Positions 51,059 to 60,649 of a stretch of 64,000 nucleotides of DNA are shown here, piece after piece; the first letter of the stretch is position 1, and each line of letters opens with the position of its first letter. The notes beneath the pieces were generated by a model that was given only the letters and a program-made list of their open reading frames with translations, had not been told where the DNA came from and did no database searches. This DNA comes from CAILZL01 sp963748005 (GTDB lineage Bacteria; Pseudomonadota; Gammaproteobacteria; Steroidobacterales; Steroidobacteraceae): the NCBI GenBank assembly GCA_963748005.1, contig CAVVHH010000002.1, forward strand, positions 1 through 64,000. The letters run 5' to 3'. The position numbers were made by a program, and so were the translations under genes.

Positions 51059-52077
51059 TACCTCATCGCTGGCGTCATAAGCAGCTTGGTATCAACCTGA
51101 TCGAAATCATGGTTGCCATGACCATTGGCCTGTTTCTGGTGCTGGGCGCCACGACGCTGTACGTCAACAGCAAGAAGACCGCCGATGTGGATGACTCCAT
51201 CGCCCGCCTGCAGGAGACCGCCCGCTACGCCATGAGTGTGATCGAAACCGATGTACGCATGGCCAACTACTGGGGCATCAAAAAAGACGGCGCCGATTTT
51301 GAAAACAAGGACAGCAACCTTGCACTGCCCGCCGGCACGAACTCAAGCGCACTCGGCACCAGCGCGGCATCCAACTACTGCGGATCAGTGTATGCCACCG
51401 ATACCGAGCGTTACCTGGATGCCACCAATAATCGCTACACCTTCAACTGCACAGCAAACGCACCCGGCGCCAGCACCTCGGCAGATACGTTGACAGTACG
51501 TCGAGTCAGCACCGCTGCTACCCCGGCCAGCGGCACTCGGTTGCAGGTGTGCTCGACACGCAGAACAGCCACCATGACCAAGAGTGCTGCAACAACCTGC
51601 GCCAATGGCGAAATCCACAATGTGATGGTGAATGGTTACTACATCGATCAGGGTTCGGACCAGAGCAGTTCCGTGCCTTCCCTGCGCAGAAAAACGCTGA
51701 TTGATGGTCCCGATTTTCAGGATGTGGAAATCATTCCCGGCGTCGAAGACATGCAGATTGAATTCGGCTGGGACAACTCCAACACAGACGCTGCTGGCGT
51801 AGTGCGATATCTGCAGCCAGAGGATGTCGCCCTATTCAACGGCACCGCACCGGCCGGCCGGATCGTCTCCGTACGGGTCTGGTTGCTGATACGCGCTGAA
51901 ACGGCCGACTCAACCTACCGGGATACCCGAACTTATAGCTATGCCGACCGGACCGGCACTGCAGTCAGCAATCTGAATACGGTTGGCGCGCGCACCGCCC
52001 AGTACGCACCCAACGACAACTTCCGCCGCCTGCTGGTGTCACGAACCTTCTTTGTCCGCAATGCCACCGGAACCTGA
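51046..52077 (+). CDS. pilW: Type IV pilus minor pilin PilW
   Basis: A 343-residue minor pilin with cleavage site LG-INLIEIMVAMTIGLFL (Glu at +5) and the PilW-typical long globular part. Family segments include SVIETDVRMANYWG (about residues 63-76) and EDMQIEFGWDN. It ends TGA one base before the pilX start, so the two are translated in tandem. Confidence 0.91.
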   Translation: MQTVIPHRWRHKQLGINLIEIMVAMTIGLFLVLGATTLYVNSKKTADVDDSIARLQETARYAMSVIETDVRMANYWGIKKDGADFENKDSNLALPAGTNSSALGTSAASNYCGSVYATDTERYLDATNNRYTFNCTANAPGASTSADTLTVRRVSTAATPASGTRLQVCSTRRTATMTKSAATTCANGEIHNVMVNGYYIDQGSDQSSSVPSLRRKTLIDGPDFQDVEIIPGVEDMQIEFGWDNSNTDAAGVVRYLQPEDVALFNGTAPAGRIVSVRVWLLIRAETADSTYRDTRTYSYADRTGTAVSNLNTVGARTAQYAPNDNFRRLLVSRTFFVRNATGT

Positions 52078-52078
52078 C

Positions 52079-52561
52079 ATGAAACAGTCATCGCTCAAAT
52101 CACAGACTGGTGCAGCCCTGATTGTCGCATTGATCCTGCTGGTGGCACTGACACTGTTGGGCATTGCCAGCATGAACACCGCCAGTCTCGACCTGATCAT
52201 GGCAGGTAACGAGCAGTACCGTAGCCGGTCATTCGTGACTGCCGAGGCGGGTGTGGAAGCCGCCTTGGCCGGCGGCACCTTTGACACGTCCACCGATTCC
52301 TCAGGATCCGGCACCGCTGGCAGCGATTCATACGCCTATCAGATTACGCGTCCCAATGGCGGTGCACTGGAAGACCCGCCTCCTGGCTACAGCACTGCCG
52401 AAGGCTCTACCACTTTCAAGACGGTTTATTTCCGCATCACTTCCAACGGCACTTCGCAACGCGGCGCCAAGTCGGCCAGCGTGCAGGAAGTGTATGAGGT
52501 CGTGAAATCAGGTGACACCACCACCTGCGTCACCTCAATTGGTGGCTGCACACTCAATTAA
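52079..52561 (+). CDS. pilX: Type IV pilus minor pilin PilX
   Basis: A 160-residue minor pilin with an N-terminal helix (QTGAALIVALILLVALTLLG). Like many PilX/GspK-type proteins it lacks the Glu at position +5. The GNEQYRSRSFVTAEAGVEAAL segment is typical of PilX. It begins right after the pilW stop. It sits between pilW and pilY1, as in Pseudomonas-type pilus operons. Confidence 0.9.
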   Translation: MKQSSLKSQTGAALIVALILLVALTLLGIASMNTASLDLIMAGNEQYRSRSFVTAEAGVEAALAGGTFDTSTDSSGSGTAGSDSYAYQITRPNGGALEDPPPGYSTAEGSTTFKTVYFRITSNGTSQRGAKSASVQEVYEVVKSGDTTTCVTSIGGCTLN

Positions 52562-52604
52562 GCACCGCCAGGCTCTACACGCCCGGCATTCGAGGACCTT
52601 GACA

Positions 52605-55600
52605 ATGCGTATCTCAAAACTGACCTGCCTGCTGATCTGCACCACGCTCACCATGCTGTGTGGTGCGGCCGCATGGGCAGATGACACCGAGGTATTTTTC
52701 GGCACCTCGGTCAGCGGTGCCACGGCGCAGCCCAATGTGCTGCTGGTGCTGGATACCTCCGGCAGTATGGATACCAATATTGTCAGCCGAAACGAATTCA
52801 ACCCGTCGGGAACCTACGCGAGTAGCGGCTGCTCGTCCGGCTATGTCTACTATCAGGACAGTTCCTCGACCAGCACACCCACCTGCACTGGTACCAACAA
52901 GATTGACGTTGGCAATTTCAAGTGCGCCCCAGCCACGACCTCTTTCAGCAGCAGCGGAAAATACGTTGGTAACGCCATTGGCTGGCGGCTAAGGAACGGC
53001 TCTTACTCATGGAGGCCCAACATTACTAGTGCGGCCCTCTACATCACCTGCGAAAACGACGACCTGACGGTAACCGATTCACTGTATCCAAGAAACAATT
53101 CCAGTTCCAGCTCTGGCGATGCATGGACGGGCGGGACCATCAACAACAACTACTACACTGCCAGCAACAATCCAACCTATACGTCTTATGTTTTCTACAG
53201 CGCAAAGTACGTCGAGTATATGAATGATCCAGCCCAGATCGACTACACCGGTACCCGCCTGGGTGCCGTCAAGATAGCGTCCAAGAGCCTGATTAATTCT
53301 TTGTCCGGGGTGAATGTAGGCATCATGCGCTATAGCACCAGCGGTTCTGGTGGCTATGTCGTTCAGCCCCTGCAAGACGTCACCACCGGCGCAAGTTCCC
53401 TCACGGGCACCATTGATGGCTTAGCGGCCAGCGGCAACACACCGCTATCGGAAACACTGTATGAGGCCTATCTGTACTACAGCGGCGGTACCGTTAAGTA
53501 CGGTGATACTTCTACACCCGCCAAGAGCATTGACACGTCTCGCACCGGCAATAGCTCCACTAGCCATACTTACAAAGAACCGATTACCAATTCGTGCCAG
53601 AAGAATTACGTCGTATTCCTGACCGACGGCTTGCCCAATGGTGACACCAACGCGGACTCCTTGATCGAAGGGCTGAGCACCGGGACTGGGAGCGGGAGTT
53701 GTTATCCCAGTGAATCAAATATGTGGTCGACGCTGGGGTACTCCTCCACCCCCAGTGGTGCAAACGGTGGCGTCTGTCTCAAAGAGTTATCACGAGTCCT
53801 CCACACGGCGGACATGTGGACAACCACGCCGGACAACGGCACCCAATCCGTCACCACCTACTTCATCGGCTTTGGCGATGACGTGGCTGGTGGTGCCCCG
53901 CAAACCTATCTGGCTGATGCGGCTCGCGCCGGTGGCGGCACCGCCGAAGTCGCAGACGATGCCGACACGCTGGCCGCCGCATTCGATAAGACCATCGGCA
54001 ATGTGTTGAAAACCAACGCAACGTTTACCTCGCCCAGCATCGCAGTCAACGCCTTCAATAAGACGCAAGTCCTCGAAGACATGTATGTGGCCATGTTCAA
54101 ACCCTCTAAGACCATCCACTGGAACGGCAACCTCAAGAAGTTCAAGTTGCGCGACAGCATGATTGTCGGACGCGGCAGCACCATGAACTCGGTGGATACG
54201 GTAAGTGCCGTAGGCTCTAACGGCTTCTTCACCGACCAAGCCAAGGATTTCTGGCAGCAACTCACGGACACCAACCCGGACCTTACTGCCAAGGGCGGCG
54301 CTGCCAACATGATTCCCGCCGCCAACGGAAGTCCCGGGCGCAATGTATACACCTACACTGGCAGCAATACCCCTACTGGCTTGCAATCCCTATTAAGCAC
54401 GCCGTTCTCCACCAGCAACACGGCTTTGACGGATGCTGTGCTGGGTACGGGTACCAGTACTAGCGCCTGCGGTACCAATTGCCAGACCCTGATCAACTGG
54501 ACCCGCGGCGACGCCAGTGGCGATAGCAGCGGCACCGACACGCGGCACATCATGGGTGATCCAATTCATTCCCAACCAGCCGTGGTGATTTATGGCAATA
54601 ACTCGTCTGCAACGACAACCCTGCAGAAGCTGAATGATGCCGTGGTCTACGTAGCCACCAATGATGGCTTTCTGCAGGCAATTGACGTAGTTACTGGCGA
54701 AGAACGATGGTCATATATCCCCCAGGAAGTTCTCAGCGACCTGAAAAATGTATATGAAGACCCGGTTGCTACCGCAAAGCATTACTCTCTGGATGGCGAC
54801 ATCCGCGTGCTGAAATATGATGTAGATGGTGACGGCATCGTGGAGCCGGCCAGCGGTGATCGCGTATTCCTTTACTTCAGCCAGGGTCGCGGCGGTGACA
54901 ATTATTACGCACTGGATGTAACCGATAAGGACAGCCCAAAATTCATGTGGAGCCTTGACAGTGCGACGCTGCACAAGGTCAACAAATCCTGGTCCACACC
55001 GACTCTGGGCAGGGTGAACATCAGCGGCAGACCCCAAAACTCCCAGAAACTGGTACTGATTTTCGGTGGCGGCTATGACGATGCCGAAGATGCACAGGGT
55101 TATATCTCTGGCGGCGACACTTACGGCAGTGCCGTGTATATGATTGATGCCGTCAAGGGAACACTGCTGTGGAGTGCCGGCAATACCTCAGATACCAGTG
55201 CGGACCTGCAGCTGTCGGCAATGACTCACGCCATCCCCAGCAACGTTTCGGTGCTGGACACTGATGGCGATGGCTTCAGTGACCGCATGTATGTGGGCGA
55301 CGTGGCGGGCCAGATCTGGCGCTTCGATATCACCAATGGCAATGCCAGCAGCAGCCTGGTTGCCGGCGGCGTCATCGCCTCGCTTGGCGAAAAAGGTCAG
55401 GCCACCCCCACCAACGGCGATATCGTCAACAACCGCAGCTTTTACAATGCACCCGATATCTCGAAAATAATCGTCACCGGCAGCGCCAACTATTACAACA
55501 TTGCCATTGGCACCGGCGATCGCGGCTTGCCCAAGACCAACACGACCACACAGGACTACTTTTACAGTATCCGCGACTACAACCTGTTGCCGATATCAGA

Positions 55601-56135
55601 TTACAGCACCGTGAGTGCCATTAAGAATTCCAACCTCATCACGGTGACTGGCTCAAGCAGTTCGAGCTCTTCAAGCAGCTCGAGTAGTTCCAGTGCATCG
55701 ACCATCTATGGCTGGAAACTGGCGTTAGACGCTACGGAAAAAGCACTGGCACAATCCGTAACTGTCAATGGCGTGGTGCTGTTCACTACCTATATTCCGA
55801 ACAACACCACAACTACATCGTGTGACCCCACCACGGGCAGCGCACGCGCCTACGCAATGACCGTAGCCAGTGGTAACAGGTACTTCACCAATTTGTTCGA
55901 GACCTTCGCTACCACGGGTCTGCCCTCCCAGATCAGCATCGTCAATGAAGACAATCTGGTAAAGACTCTGGAAGGCGAAACCACTTCTTCAACTAGCACC
56001 AGTAACAGCAGCTCGAGCTCATCAAGCGTTACCGGCCCAACTGGAACCTGCCTGTCGGGTGTGAACATCATGAGCAGTTGCGTTGACTTCGGCAGCCGCG
56101 TAAAGACCTTCTGGCGAGACTCGGGAGCCCCCTGA
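52605..56135 (+). CDS. pilY1: PilY1-type pilus tip adhesin with von Willebrand A domain
   Basis: An 1176-residue exported protein needed for pilus assembly and surface adhesion or mechanosensing. The signal peptide ends near AWA-DDT (residue 24). The vWA-like part begins with the MIDAS motif VLDTSGSMD (about residues 46-54). The C-terminal beta-propeller (about 640-1000) has NDGFLQAIDVVTGEE and two Ca2+-binding loops, DVDGDGIVE (about 740) and DTDGDGFSDR (about 885). Two Ser-rich linkers, near residues 1015-1030 and 1128-1142, are unusual in length. It follows pilX and precedes pilE in the same operon. Confidence 0.94.
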   Translation: MRISKLTCLLICTTLTMLCGAAAWADDTEVFFGTSVSGATAQPNVLLVLDTSGSMDTNIVSRNEFNPSGTYASSGCSSGYVYYQDSSSTSTPTCTGTNKIDVGNFKCAPATTSFSSSGKYVGNAIGWRLRNGSYSWRPNITSAALYITCENDDLTVTDSLYPRNNSSSSSGDAWTGGTINNNYYTASNNPTYTSYVFYSAKYVEYMNDPAQIDYTGTRLGAVKIASKSLINSLSGVNVGIMRYSTSGSGGYVVQPLQDVTTGASSLTGTIDGLAASGNTPLSETLYEAYLYYSGGTVKYGDTSTPAKSIDTSRTGNSSTSHTYKEPITNSCQKNYVVFLTDGLPNGDTNADSLIEGLSTGTGSGSCYPSESNMWSTLGYSSTPSGANGGVCLKELSRVLHTADMWTTTPDNGTQSVTTYFIGFGDDVAGGAPQTYLADAARAGGGTAEVADDADTLAAAFDKTIGNVLKTNATFTSPSIAVNAFNKTQVLEDMYVAMFKPSKTIHWNGNLKKFKLRDSMIVGRGSTMNSVDTVSAVGSNGFFTDQAKDFWQQLTDTNPDLTAKGGAANMIPAANGSPGRNVYTYTGSNTPTGLQSLLSTPFSTSNTALTDAVLGTGTSTSACGTNCQTLINWTRGDASGDSSGTDTRHIMGDPIHSQPAVVIYGNNSSATTTLQKLNDAVVYVATNDGFLQAIDVVTGEERWSYIPQEVLSDLKNVYEDPVATAKHYSLDGDIRVLKYDVDGDGIVEPASGDRVFLYFSQGRGGDNYYALDVTDKDSPKFMWSLDSATLHKVNKSWSTPTLGRVNISGRPQNSQKLVLIFGGGYDDAEDAQGYISGGDTYGSAVYMIDAVKGTLLWSAGNTSDTSADLQLSAMTHAIPSNVSVLDTDGDGFSDRMYVGDVAGQIWRFDITNGNASSSLVAGGVIASLGEKGQATPTNGDIVNNRSFYNAPDISKIIVTGSANYYNIAIGTGDRGLPKTNTTTQDYFYSIRDYNLLPISDYSTVSAIKNSNLITVTGSSSSSSSSSSSSSSASTIYGWKLALDATEKALAQSVTVNGVVLFTTYIPNNTTTTSCDPTTGSARAYAMTVASGNRYFTNLFETFATTGLPSQISIVNEDNLVKTLEGETTSSTSTSNSSSSSSSVTGPTGTCLSGVNIMSSCVDFGSRVKTFWRDSGAP

Positions 56136-56178
56136 TGCGACCATGCCGCTCAAACCACAGAGAATCGCCGGTGAGAAC

Positions 56179-56589
56179 ATGAACAAACGTCAACACGGTG
56201 TCACGCTGATCGAACTCATGGTCGTGGTAGCAGTGGTGGCCATTCTGGCCGCCATCGCTTATCCGAGTTATCACAATCAGGTTCTGCGTGCGCACCGCGC
56301 CGAGGCCAAAGCTGCATTGCTGCAAGTACAAGTGGCGCAGGAAAAGTACTTCCTGCAGAACAACACTTATGCTTCTGCCTTGAATGCCGCCAATTTTGGC
56401 CTGGGATACACGTCGACAACGCCCTATACCACCAACAACTACTACCAGCTGAGCCTGGGCAACTTTACAGCAACTACGTATACCGTCACCGCAACCGCAA
56501 AAAATGGCCAGGCCAGCGACACTCACTGTACCACTCTTACTATTGATCAAACCGGATCTCGCGGCGGTACCAATAGCGACTGCTGGTAA
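56179..56589 (+). CDS. pilE: Type IV pilin-like protein PilE
   Basis: A 136-residue minor pilin with cleavage site HG-VTLIELMVVVAVVAILAA (Glu at +5), followed by the amphipathic helix YPSYHNQVLRAHRAEAKAAL. Two cysteines near the end (DTHCTT and NSDCW) can close the usual D-loop. ATG 56179 with upstream GGTGAG is chosen. It is the last gene of the pilus operon. Confidence 0.92.
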   Translation: MNKRQHGVTLIELMVVVAVVAILAAIAYPSYHNQVLRAHRAEAKAALLQVQVAQEKYFLQNNTYASALNAANFGLGYTSTTPYTTNNYYQLSLGNFTATTYTVTATAKNGQASDTHCTTLTIDQTGSRGGTNSDCW

Positions 56590-56905
56590 GGAGAGCCTTA
56601 TACAGCGGCTCGTGAATGCGGCGCGGGTTTCTACTGATACTAATCGGTATAAAACCGAAGTAACCGGTCAGACGAGTTGGACAAGGCGAGATCTGCCACC
56701 GATGTTCGAACCGGTCATCGCCCCTATGTGTCGCACCGTACAGACGTGACTGAACAATATCTTTTAACGTAAGTCTCATTCCTGTATTCTTTCCGGCACT
56801 CTTGCTTGACTGGGTTTATGACTTGGTGCAGGCGCTCAAGACGCCGTCTTGAGTCGAGTAGCTGATTTCACCGTTACCTTACCGCTGTTAAAGAGGGACA
56901 ACCCA
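56590..56905. other. Intergenic region between pilE and the lipoprotein gene
   Basis: 316 bp with no gene. It must hold the end of the pilus operon and the promoter of the lipoprotein gene, but neither a strong hairpin with a T-run nor a clear -35/-10 pair could be recognised. Confidence 0.45.
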
Positions 56906-57235
56906 ATGAACAAGACCTTTTCCAACACCCTGAAGGCTGGTGCTGCTGCACTGGTATTGCTGACCGCCGCTGGCTGCCAGACCAAGGAAATCGAAGCAGC
57001 CGCTGCAGCGGCGCAGAAGGCACAGCAGGATGCAGCTGCGGCCCAGACATCTGCCAATGCTGCCGCGACTGCTGCCAACTCTGCTGCCAGCGCTGCTGCA
57101 GCCGCCAAGTCGGCTGCTGACAATGCACAAAGCACTGCCAACCAGGCCCTGCAGGCCGCTCAGGCTGGCCAGGCTTGCTGCGATGCGACCAACCAGAAGC
57201 TGGATCGCATGTTCAAGCAGTCTGTATCGAAGTAA
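56906..57235 (+). CDS. Alanine-zipper lipoprotein, Lpp/OprI-like
   Basis: A 109-residue lipoprotein with lipobox LTAAGC (Cys at about residue 24). The mature part is almost wholly an alanine-rich heptad helix (QKAQQDAAAAQTSANAA and similar) with a short tail CDATNQKLDRMFKQSVSK. Alanine-zipper outer-membrane lipoproteins of this type form trimers. The C-terminal Lys is the residue that L,D-transpeptidases join to peptidoglycan in Braun-type lipoproteins; such a transpeptidase gene lies next to it on the other strand. ATG 56906 is preceded by AGAGGGA. A strong terminator follows. Confidence 0.88.
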   Translation: MNKTFSNTLKAGAAALVLLTAAGCQTKEIEAAAAAAQKAQQDAAAAQTSANAAATAANSAASAAAAAKSAADNAQSTANQALQAAQAGQACCDATNQKLDRMFKQSVSK

Positions 57236-57260
57236 TTTGGTTGTTTGATGTTTGAATTAA

Positions 57261-57287
57261 AGGCCGCAGTTTCTGCGGCCTTTTTTA
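57261..57287 (+). terminator. Rho-independent terminator of the lipoprotein gene
   Basis: AGGCCGCAG-TTT-CTGCGGCCT is followed by TTTTTT, a classic intrinsic terminator, 25 bp beyond the stop codon. Confidence 0.95.
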
Positions 57288-57343
57288 TTCTTACCAGCGG
57301 AAGCCCAAGTAGGCCACCAGGTAAAGCAGGTGTAAGAAACCAT

Positions 57344-58264
57344 CTACTGCGCCAGCTTCACCTCAGCAGGGACTCCCATATTGGACTGAAACACCCGTTC
57401 GGCGTCCTGCCAGTCCAGCTGTGCCGGACGTTGCTGGGTGGCTGCTACAAACATGCGGGTAATACTGGTCAGGCTCTGATCAGAGCCTGACTGACGGGCT
57501 TCAGAGGCATGAACCTCCATGTACAGCTCGCCCTCCAACCAGCCCATTTTGTGGGGTTGATCGATGATCAACACAGGCGTTCCCACCGGTACTTCCTTGA
57601 AAAAATATTCAATATTCTCAGGAAACATGCGGATACAACCGTGGGTGACATCCATGCCGATGCCGGTGGGTTTGTTCGTGCCATGTATCAGGTAGGCACC
57701 ACCGGGAATCGCCAGCCGCATGGCAAATTCACCTAAAGGGTTGTCCTTGCCGGGGGGCACCGCTGCGGGCAGATACTCGCCACGGTCCGCGTGTTCCTTG
57801 CGCACCGAGGCCGGCGGATACCAGGTCGGGTTCATGCGCTTGTCAGCAATACGAGTCTTGCCGAGCGGCGTTTTCCAGTCCATTTTGCCCATGCTGACCG
57901 GATAGGTCTGTACTTCGGGTGCTTCGCCCGGTTTCGGCTTGGGGTAATAGTAGATGCGGTGTTCAGCAACATTGATCACGATGCCCTCACGCGGAGCATC
58001 CGGCAGGATGTAGCGGGTGGGAATGAGTATTCGCTTACCCTCACCAGGCACCCACGGGTCCACGCCCGGATTGGCCGCGACGATTTCTTCATACCCGATG
58101 CTGTACTTGCGTCCCAGATCCAGCAGCGTGTCTTCATAACGAGTCGTAACGTATACAAGCTCGCCCACGACCGAATCGCCATCTGCTGGCAGCGGATAGG
58201 TTGCGGCCAGGGCGCTCCCGCCCAGCACCAGCAGCAACAAACCCAACACGTTGCGTAACATCAT
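57344..58264 (-). CDS. L,D-transpeptidase (ErfK/YbiS type) with LysM domain
   Basis: A 306-residue periplasmic enzyme of the YkuD family. The signal peptide (LRNVLGLLLLVLGGSALAA) ends near residue 21. A LysM-like peptidoglycan-binding part (about 35-85, IGYEEIVAANPGVDPWVPGEG) precedes the catalytic domain with HGTNKPTGIGMDVTHGCIRM, whose Cys is the nucleophile. Such enzymes either cross-link peptidoglycan or attach Braun-type lipoprotein to it. It is convergent with the alanine-zipper lipoprotein gene, a likely substrate. Start 58264 or 58261 (Met-Met). It lies after fabH with a 31-bp gap. Confidence 0.94.
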   Translation of the reverse strand: MMLRNVLGLLLLVLGGSALAATYPLPADGDSVVGELVYVTTRYEDTLLDLGRKYSIGYEEIVAANPGVDPWVPGEGKRILIPTRYILPDAPREGIVINVAEHRIYYYPKPKPGEAPEVQTYPVSMGKMDWKTPLGKTRIADKRMNPTWYPPASVRKEHADRGEYLPAAVPPGKDNPLGEFAMRLAIPGGAYLIHGTNKPTGIGMDVTHGCIRMFPENIEYFFKEVPVGTPVLIIDQPHKMGWLEGELYMEVHASEARQSGSDQSLTSITRMFVAATQQRPAQLDWQDAERVFQSNMGVPAEVKLAQ

Positions 58265-58295
58265 CACGTACTTTTCAACTCCATGCGATGAATGG

Positions 58296-59270
58296 CTAAA
58301 TCCGCACCAGGGCCGAACCCCAGGTAAACCCGCCACCGAAGGCCTCCAGCAACACCAATGAGCCCGGCTTGATGCGACCATCGCGAATACCCGTATCCAG
58401 CGCCAGCGGCACCGATGCTGCCGACGTATTGCCTTGGTCCTGAATGGTGACGATTACCCGTTCCATCGGCAAGTCCAGCTTCTTGGCAATGCCCTGAATG
58501 ATGCGCATGTTGGCCTGATGCGGCACCAGCCAGTCGATTGCGCTCTTGTCGAGCTTGTTTGCGGCCAGGGTTTCATCGACGATGCCCCCCAGTTTGTTCA
58601 CAGCCACCTTGAACACTTCGCTGCCCTTCATCTGAATGACGCACTGGCTGTTGGCATGTACGTTCGGATTGAAACGCTTGGAGGGCCCGGTGGGGTAGTA
58701 CAGCAAGTCGGCGTAATCACCGCTGGCATGCAAATGGGTCGAAATGACGCCCGGCTCCTTCGCGGGCTTGAGTATCACCGCACCCGCGCCGTCACCAAAC
58801 AATACGCAGGTATTGCGGTCGCTCCAGTCCACCAATCGCGTCAGGCATTCCGCACCGATCACCAGCGCGCACTTTGCATCACCCAGACGCACGAACTTGT
58901 CAGCGATGCTGAGCGCATAGATGAAACTGGAACACGCGGCCTCCACCTGGATGGCCGGCGGACCGAAAACGCCGAGGCGCTGCTGCAACAAACAGCCGGT
59001 ATTGGGAAAGATCTGATCCGGCGTAGTGGTGCCGATCACGATCAGGTCAATCTCGGCAGCCGTTACGCCTGCAGCCTGCATGGCGCGGCGCGCGGCATGT
59101 TCTGCCATATCGCAGGTCGTTTCGTTCTCAGCCACAACATGGCGACGTTCGATGCCGGTGCGGGAGCGAATCCATTCGTCGGTGGTGTCGACCAGCTTTT
59201 CCAGATCCAGATTGGTCAGCACCTTCTCTGGAAGGTAGGAGCCCGTGCCGACTATTTTCGAATAATTCAT
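58296..59270 (-). CDS. fabH: 3-oxoacyl-ACP synthase III
   Basis: A 324-residue enzyme that starts fatty-acid synthesis by condensing acetyl-CoA with malonyl-ACP. The triad is Cys113 (VEAACSSFIYAL), His251 (VPHQANMRII) and Asn281 (QGNTSAAS). Full length, starts MNYSKIVGTGSYLPEK. Its start overlaps plsX stop by 4 bp. fabD, which follows fabH in many gammaproteobacteria, is absent; a transpeptidase gene comes instead. Confidence 0.97.
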   Translation of the reverse strand: MNYSKIVGTGSYLPEKVLTNLDLEKLVDTTDEWIRSRTGIERRHVVAENETTCDMAEHAARRAMQAAGVTAAEIDLIVIGTTTPDQIFPNTGCLLQQRLGVFGPPAIQVEAACSSFIYALSIADKFVRLGDAKCALVIGAECLTRLVDWSDRNTCVLFGDGAGAVILKPAKEPGVISTHLHASGDYADLLYYPTGPSKRFNPNVHANSQCVIQMKGSEVFKVAVNKLGGIVDETLAANKLDKSAIDWLVPHQANMRIIQGIAKKLDLPMERVIVTIQDQGNTSAASVPLALDTGIRDGRIKPGSLVLLEAFGGGFTWGSALVRI

Positions 59271-60292
59271 TGCACCTGTTCCTGCAATAACTGACTGACT
59301 TGCGAGGGGACACCCTTGCGTGCCTCAACAATGGCAACCCGGATGGCATTCGCAAAGGAAGCCGCATCGGCATTGCCATGACTTTTGATCACCACACCGT
59401 TGAGCCCCACCATGCTGGCACCATTGTGCCGACCGGGATCAAAGCGCTTTTTTATAGCTTTCAGTACCGGAATCGACGCCACAAAACCAAGTCTGCGCAG
59501 CGGTGTCCGAGTGTATTCGGTCTTGAGCGTAGCGCCAAACATGCGTGCCGCCCCCTCCATGGTTTTCAGCGCCACATTGCCGGTGAAGCCATCGGTCACT
59601 ACCACATCGACATCGCCACCGAAGATATCGTTACCTTCAACGAAGCCAATGTAGTTGAGCGTACTCCCCTGCAGCAGCCTGGCCGCTTCCTGCACCAGCT
59701 CATTACCCTTGATGTCTTCGGAGCCGATATTGAGCAACCCCACCCGTGGCCGCGGCATGCCGTGGAGATCGGTAGCGACCACGCTGCCCATCATGGCGAA
59801 TTGCAGCAGGTGTTCTGGCGAACAATCGGCATTCGCGCCGAGATCCAGCATGTGCGTATGGCCATGGTGCGAGGGAATGCGCCCCAGAATGGCGGGACGA
59901 TCAATACCGGGGATAGTCTTCAGGACAAATCGCGCCGTTGCCATCAGCGCGCCAGTGTTGCCAGCACTGACACAGGCATCAGCCGTGCCTGACTTGACCA
60001 GATCGAGCGCCACGCGCATTGAAGAGTCCTTCTTCTTGCGCATCGCATCCTGGGGCTTTTCGCCCATTGCCACGACCTGGCTGGCGTGATGCATCCGCAG
60101 ACGATCGGCAAATGCGTCGCGTCGCCGTGCCAGCAGAGGCGCAACGATGTCTTCTTGACCTACCAGAATGAAGTTGATGTCCGGCTGCTCAGCGAGCACT
60201 TCCAGAACGGCGGGCACCGCCGTCGGCGGCCCGAAATCGCCGCCCATCGCATCGATCGCTATTGTCAGCTGCCGAGGTAACTGCGTACTCAA
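59267..60292 (-). CDS. plsX: Phosphate acyltransferase PlsX
   Basis: An enzyme of about 341 residues that makes acyl-phosphate from acyl-ACP for phospholipid synthesis. It opens with LTIAIDAMGGDFGPPTAV, the family signature. Later motifs are VSAGNTGALMATARFVLK, LLNIGSEDIKGNELVQEA and VVTDGFTGNVALKTMEGAARM. The start is TTG 60292 (before STQLPRQL), because the longer ATG frame at 60349 adds an untypical leader with two Cys. It lies between rpmF and fabH as in other gammaproteobacteria. Confidence 0.95.
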   Translation of the reverse strand: MSTQLPRQLTIAIDAMGGDFGPPTAVPAVLEVLAEQPDINFILVGQEDIVAPLLARRRDAFADRLRMHHASQVVAMGEKPQDAMRKKKDSSMRVALDLVKSGTADACVSAGNTGALMATARFVLKTIPGIDRPAILGRIPSHHGHTHMLDLGANADCSPEHLLQFAMMGSVVATDLHGMPRPRVGLLNIGSEDIKGNELVQEAARLLQGSTLNYIGFVEGNDIFGGDVDVVVTDGFTGNVALKTMEGAARMFGATLKTEYTRTPLRRLGFVASIPVLKAIKKRFDPGRHNGASMVGLNGVVIKSHGNADAASFANAIRVAIVEARKGVPSQVSQLLQEQVQ

Positions 60293-60358
60293 GGGACTGA
60301 GGGTCCGAGGAGGGGCAGAAGCGTGGGCACATGCAGGACATGCATGCACCCCGCGACG

Positions 60359-60550
60359 CTACTCAGCCTGCTTGTCTTCGCGGCTTTCGATGACTTTCTT
60401 GCCGCGATAGAAACCATCGGGGGTGATGCGATGACGAGTATGCGTTTCGCCCGAAGTTGCATCCACCGACAGCGTGGGTTTCGACAGCTTGTCGTGCGCG
60501 CGGCGCATACCGCGGGTAGAAGGGGTTCTACGGCTCTTTTGAACTGGCAT
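60359..60550 (-). CDS. rpmF: Ribosomal protein bL32
   Basis: A 63-residue ribosomal protein of the large subunit: MPVQKSRRTPSTRGMRRAHD at the start, then DGFYRGKKVI. It is of the zinc-free type (no CxxC pairs). The start at 60550 is fixed by the conserved beginning. It lies between yceD and plsX, the conserved order. Confidence 0.97.
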   Translation of the reverse strand: MPVQKSRRTPSTRGMRRAHDKLSKPTLSVDATSGETHTRHRITPDGFYRGKKVIESREDKQAE

Positions 60551-60649
60551 GATCGTTACTCTCTGCAAAATTCCAAATCGGGACTACAACGGGACCACGC
60601 AGTCCCCTTCAATCAATCAACAATGTCCATTCAGACGTGCGACTGTCAT

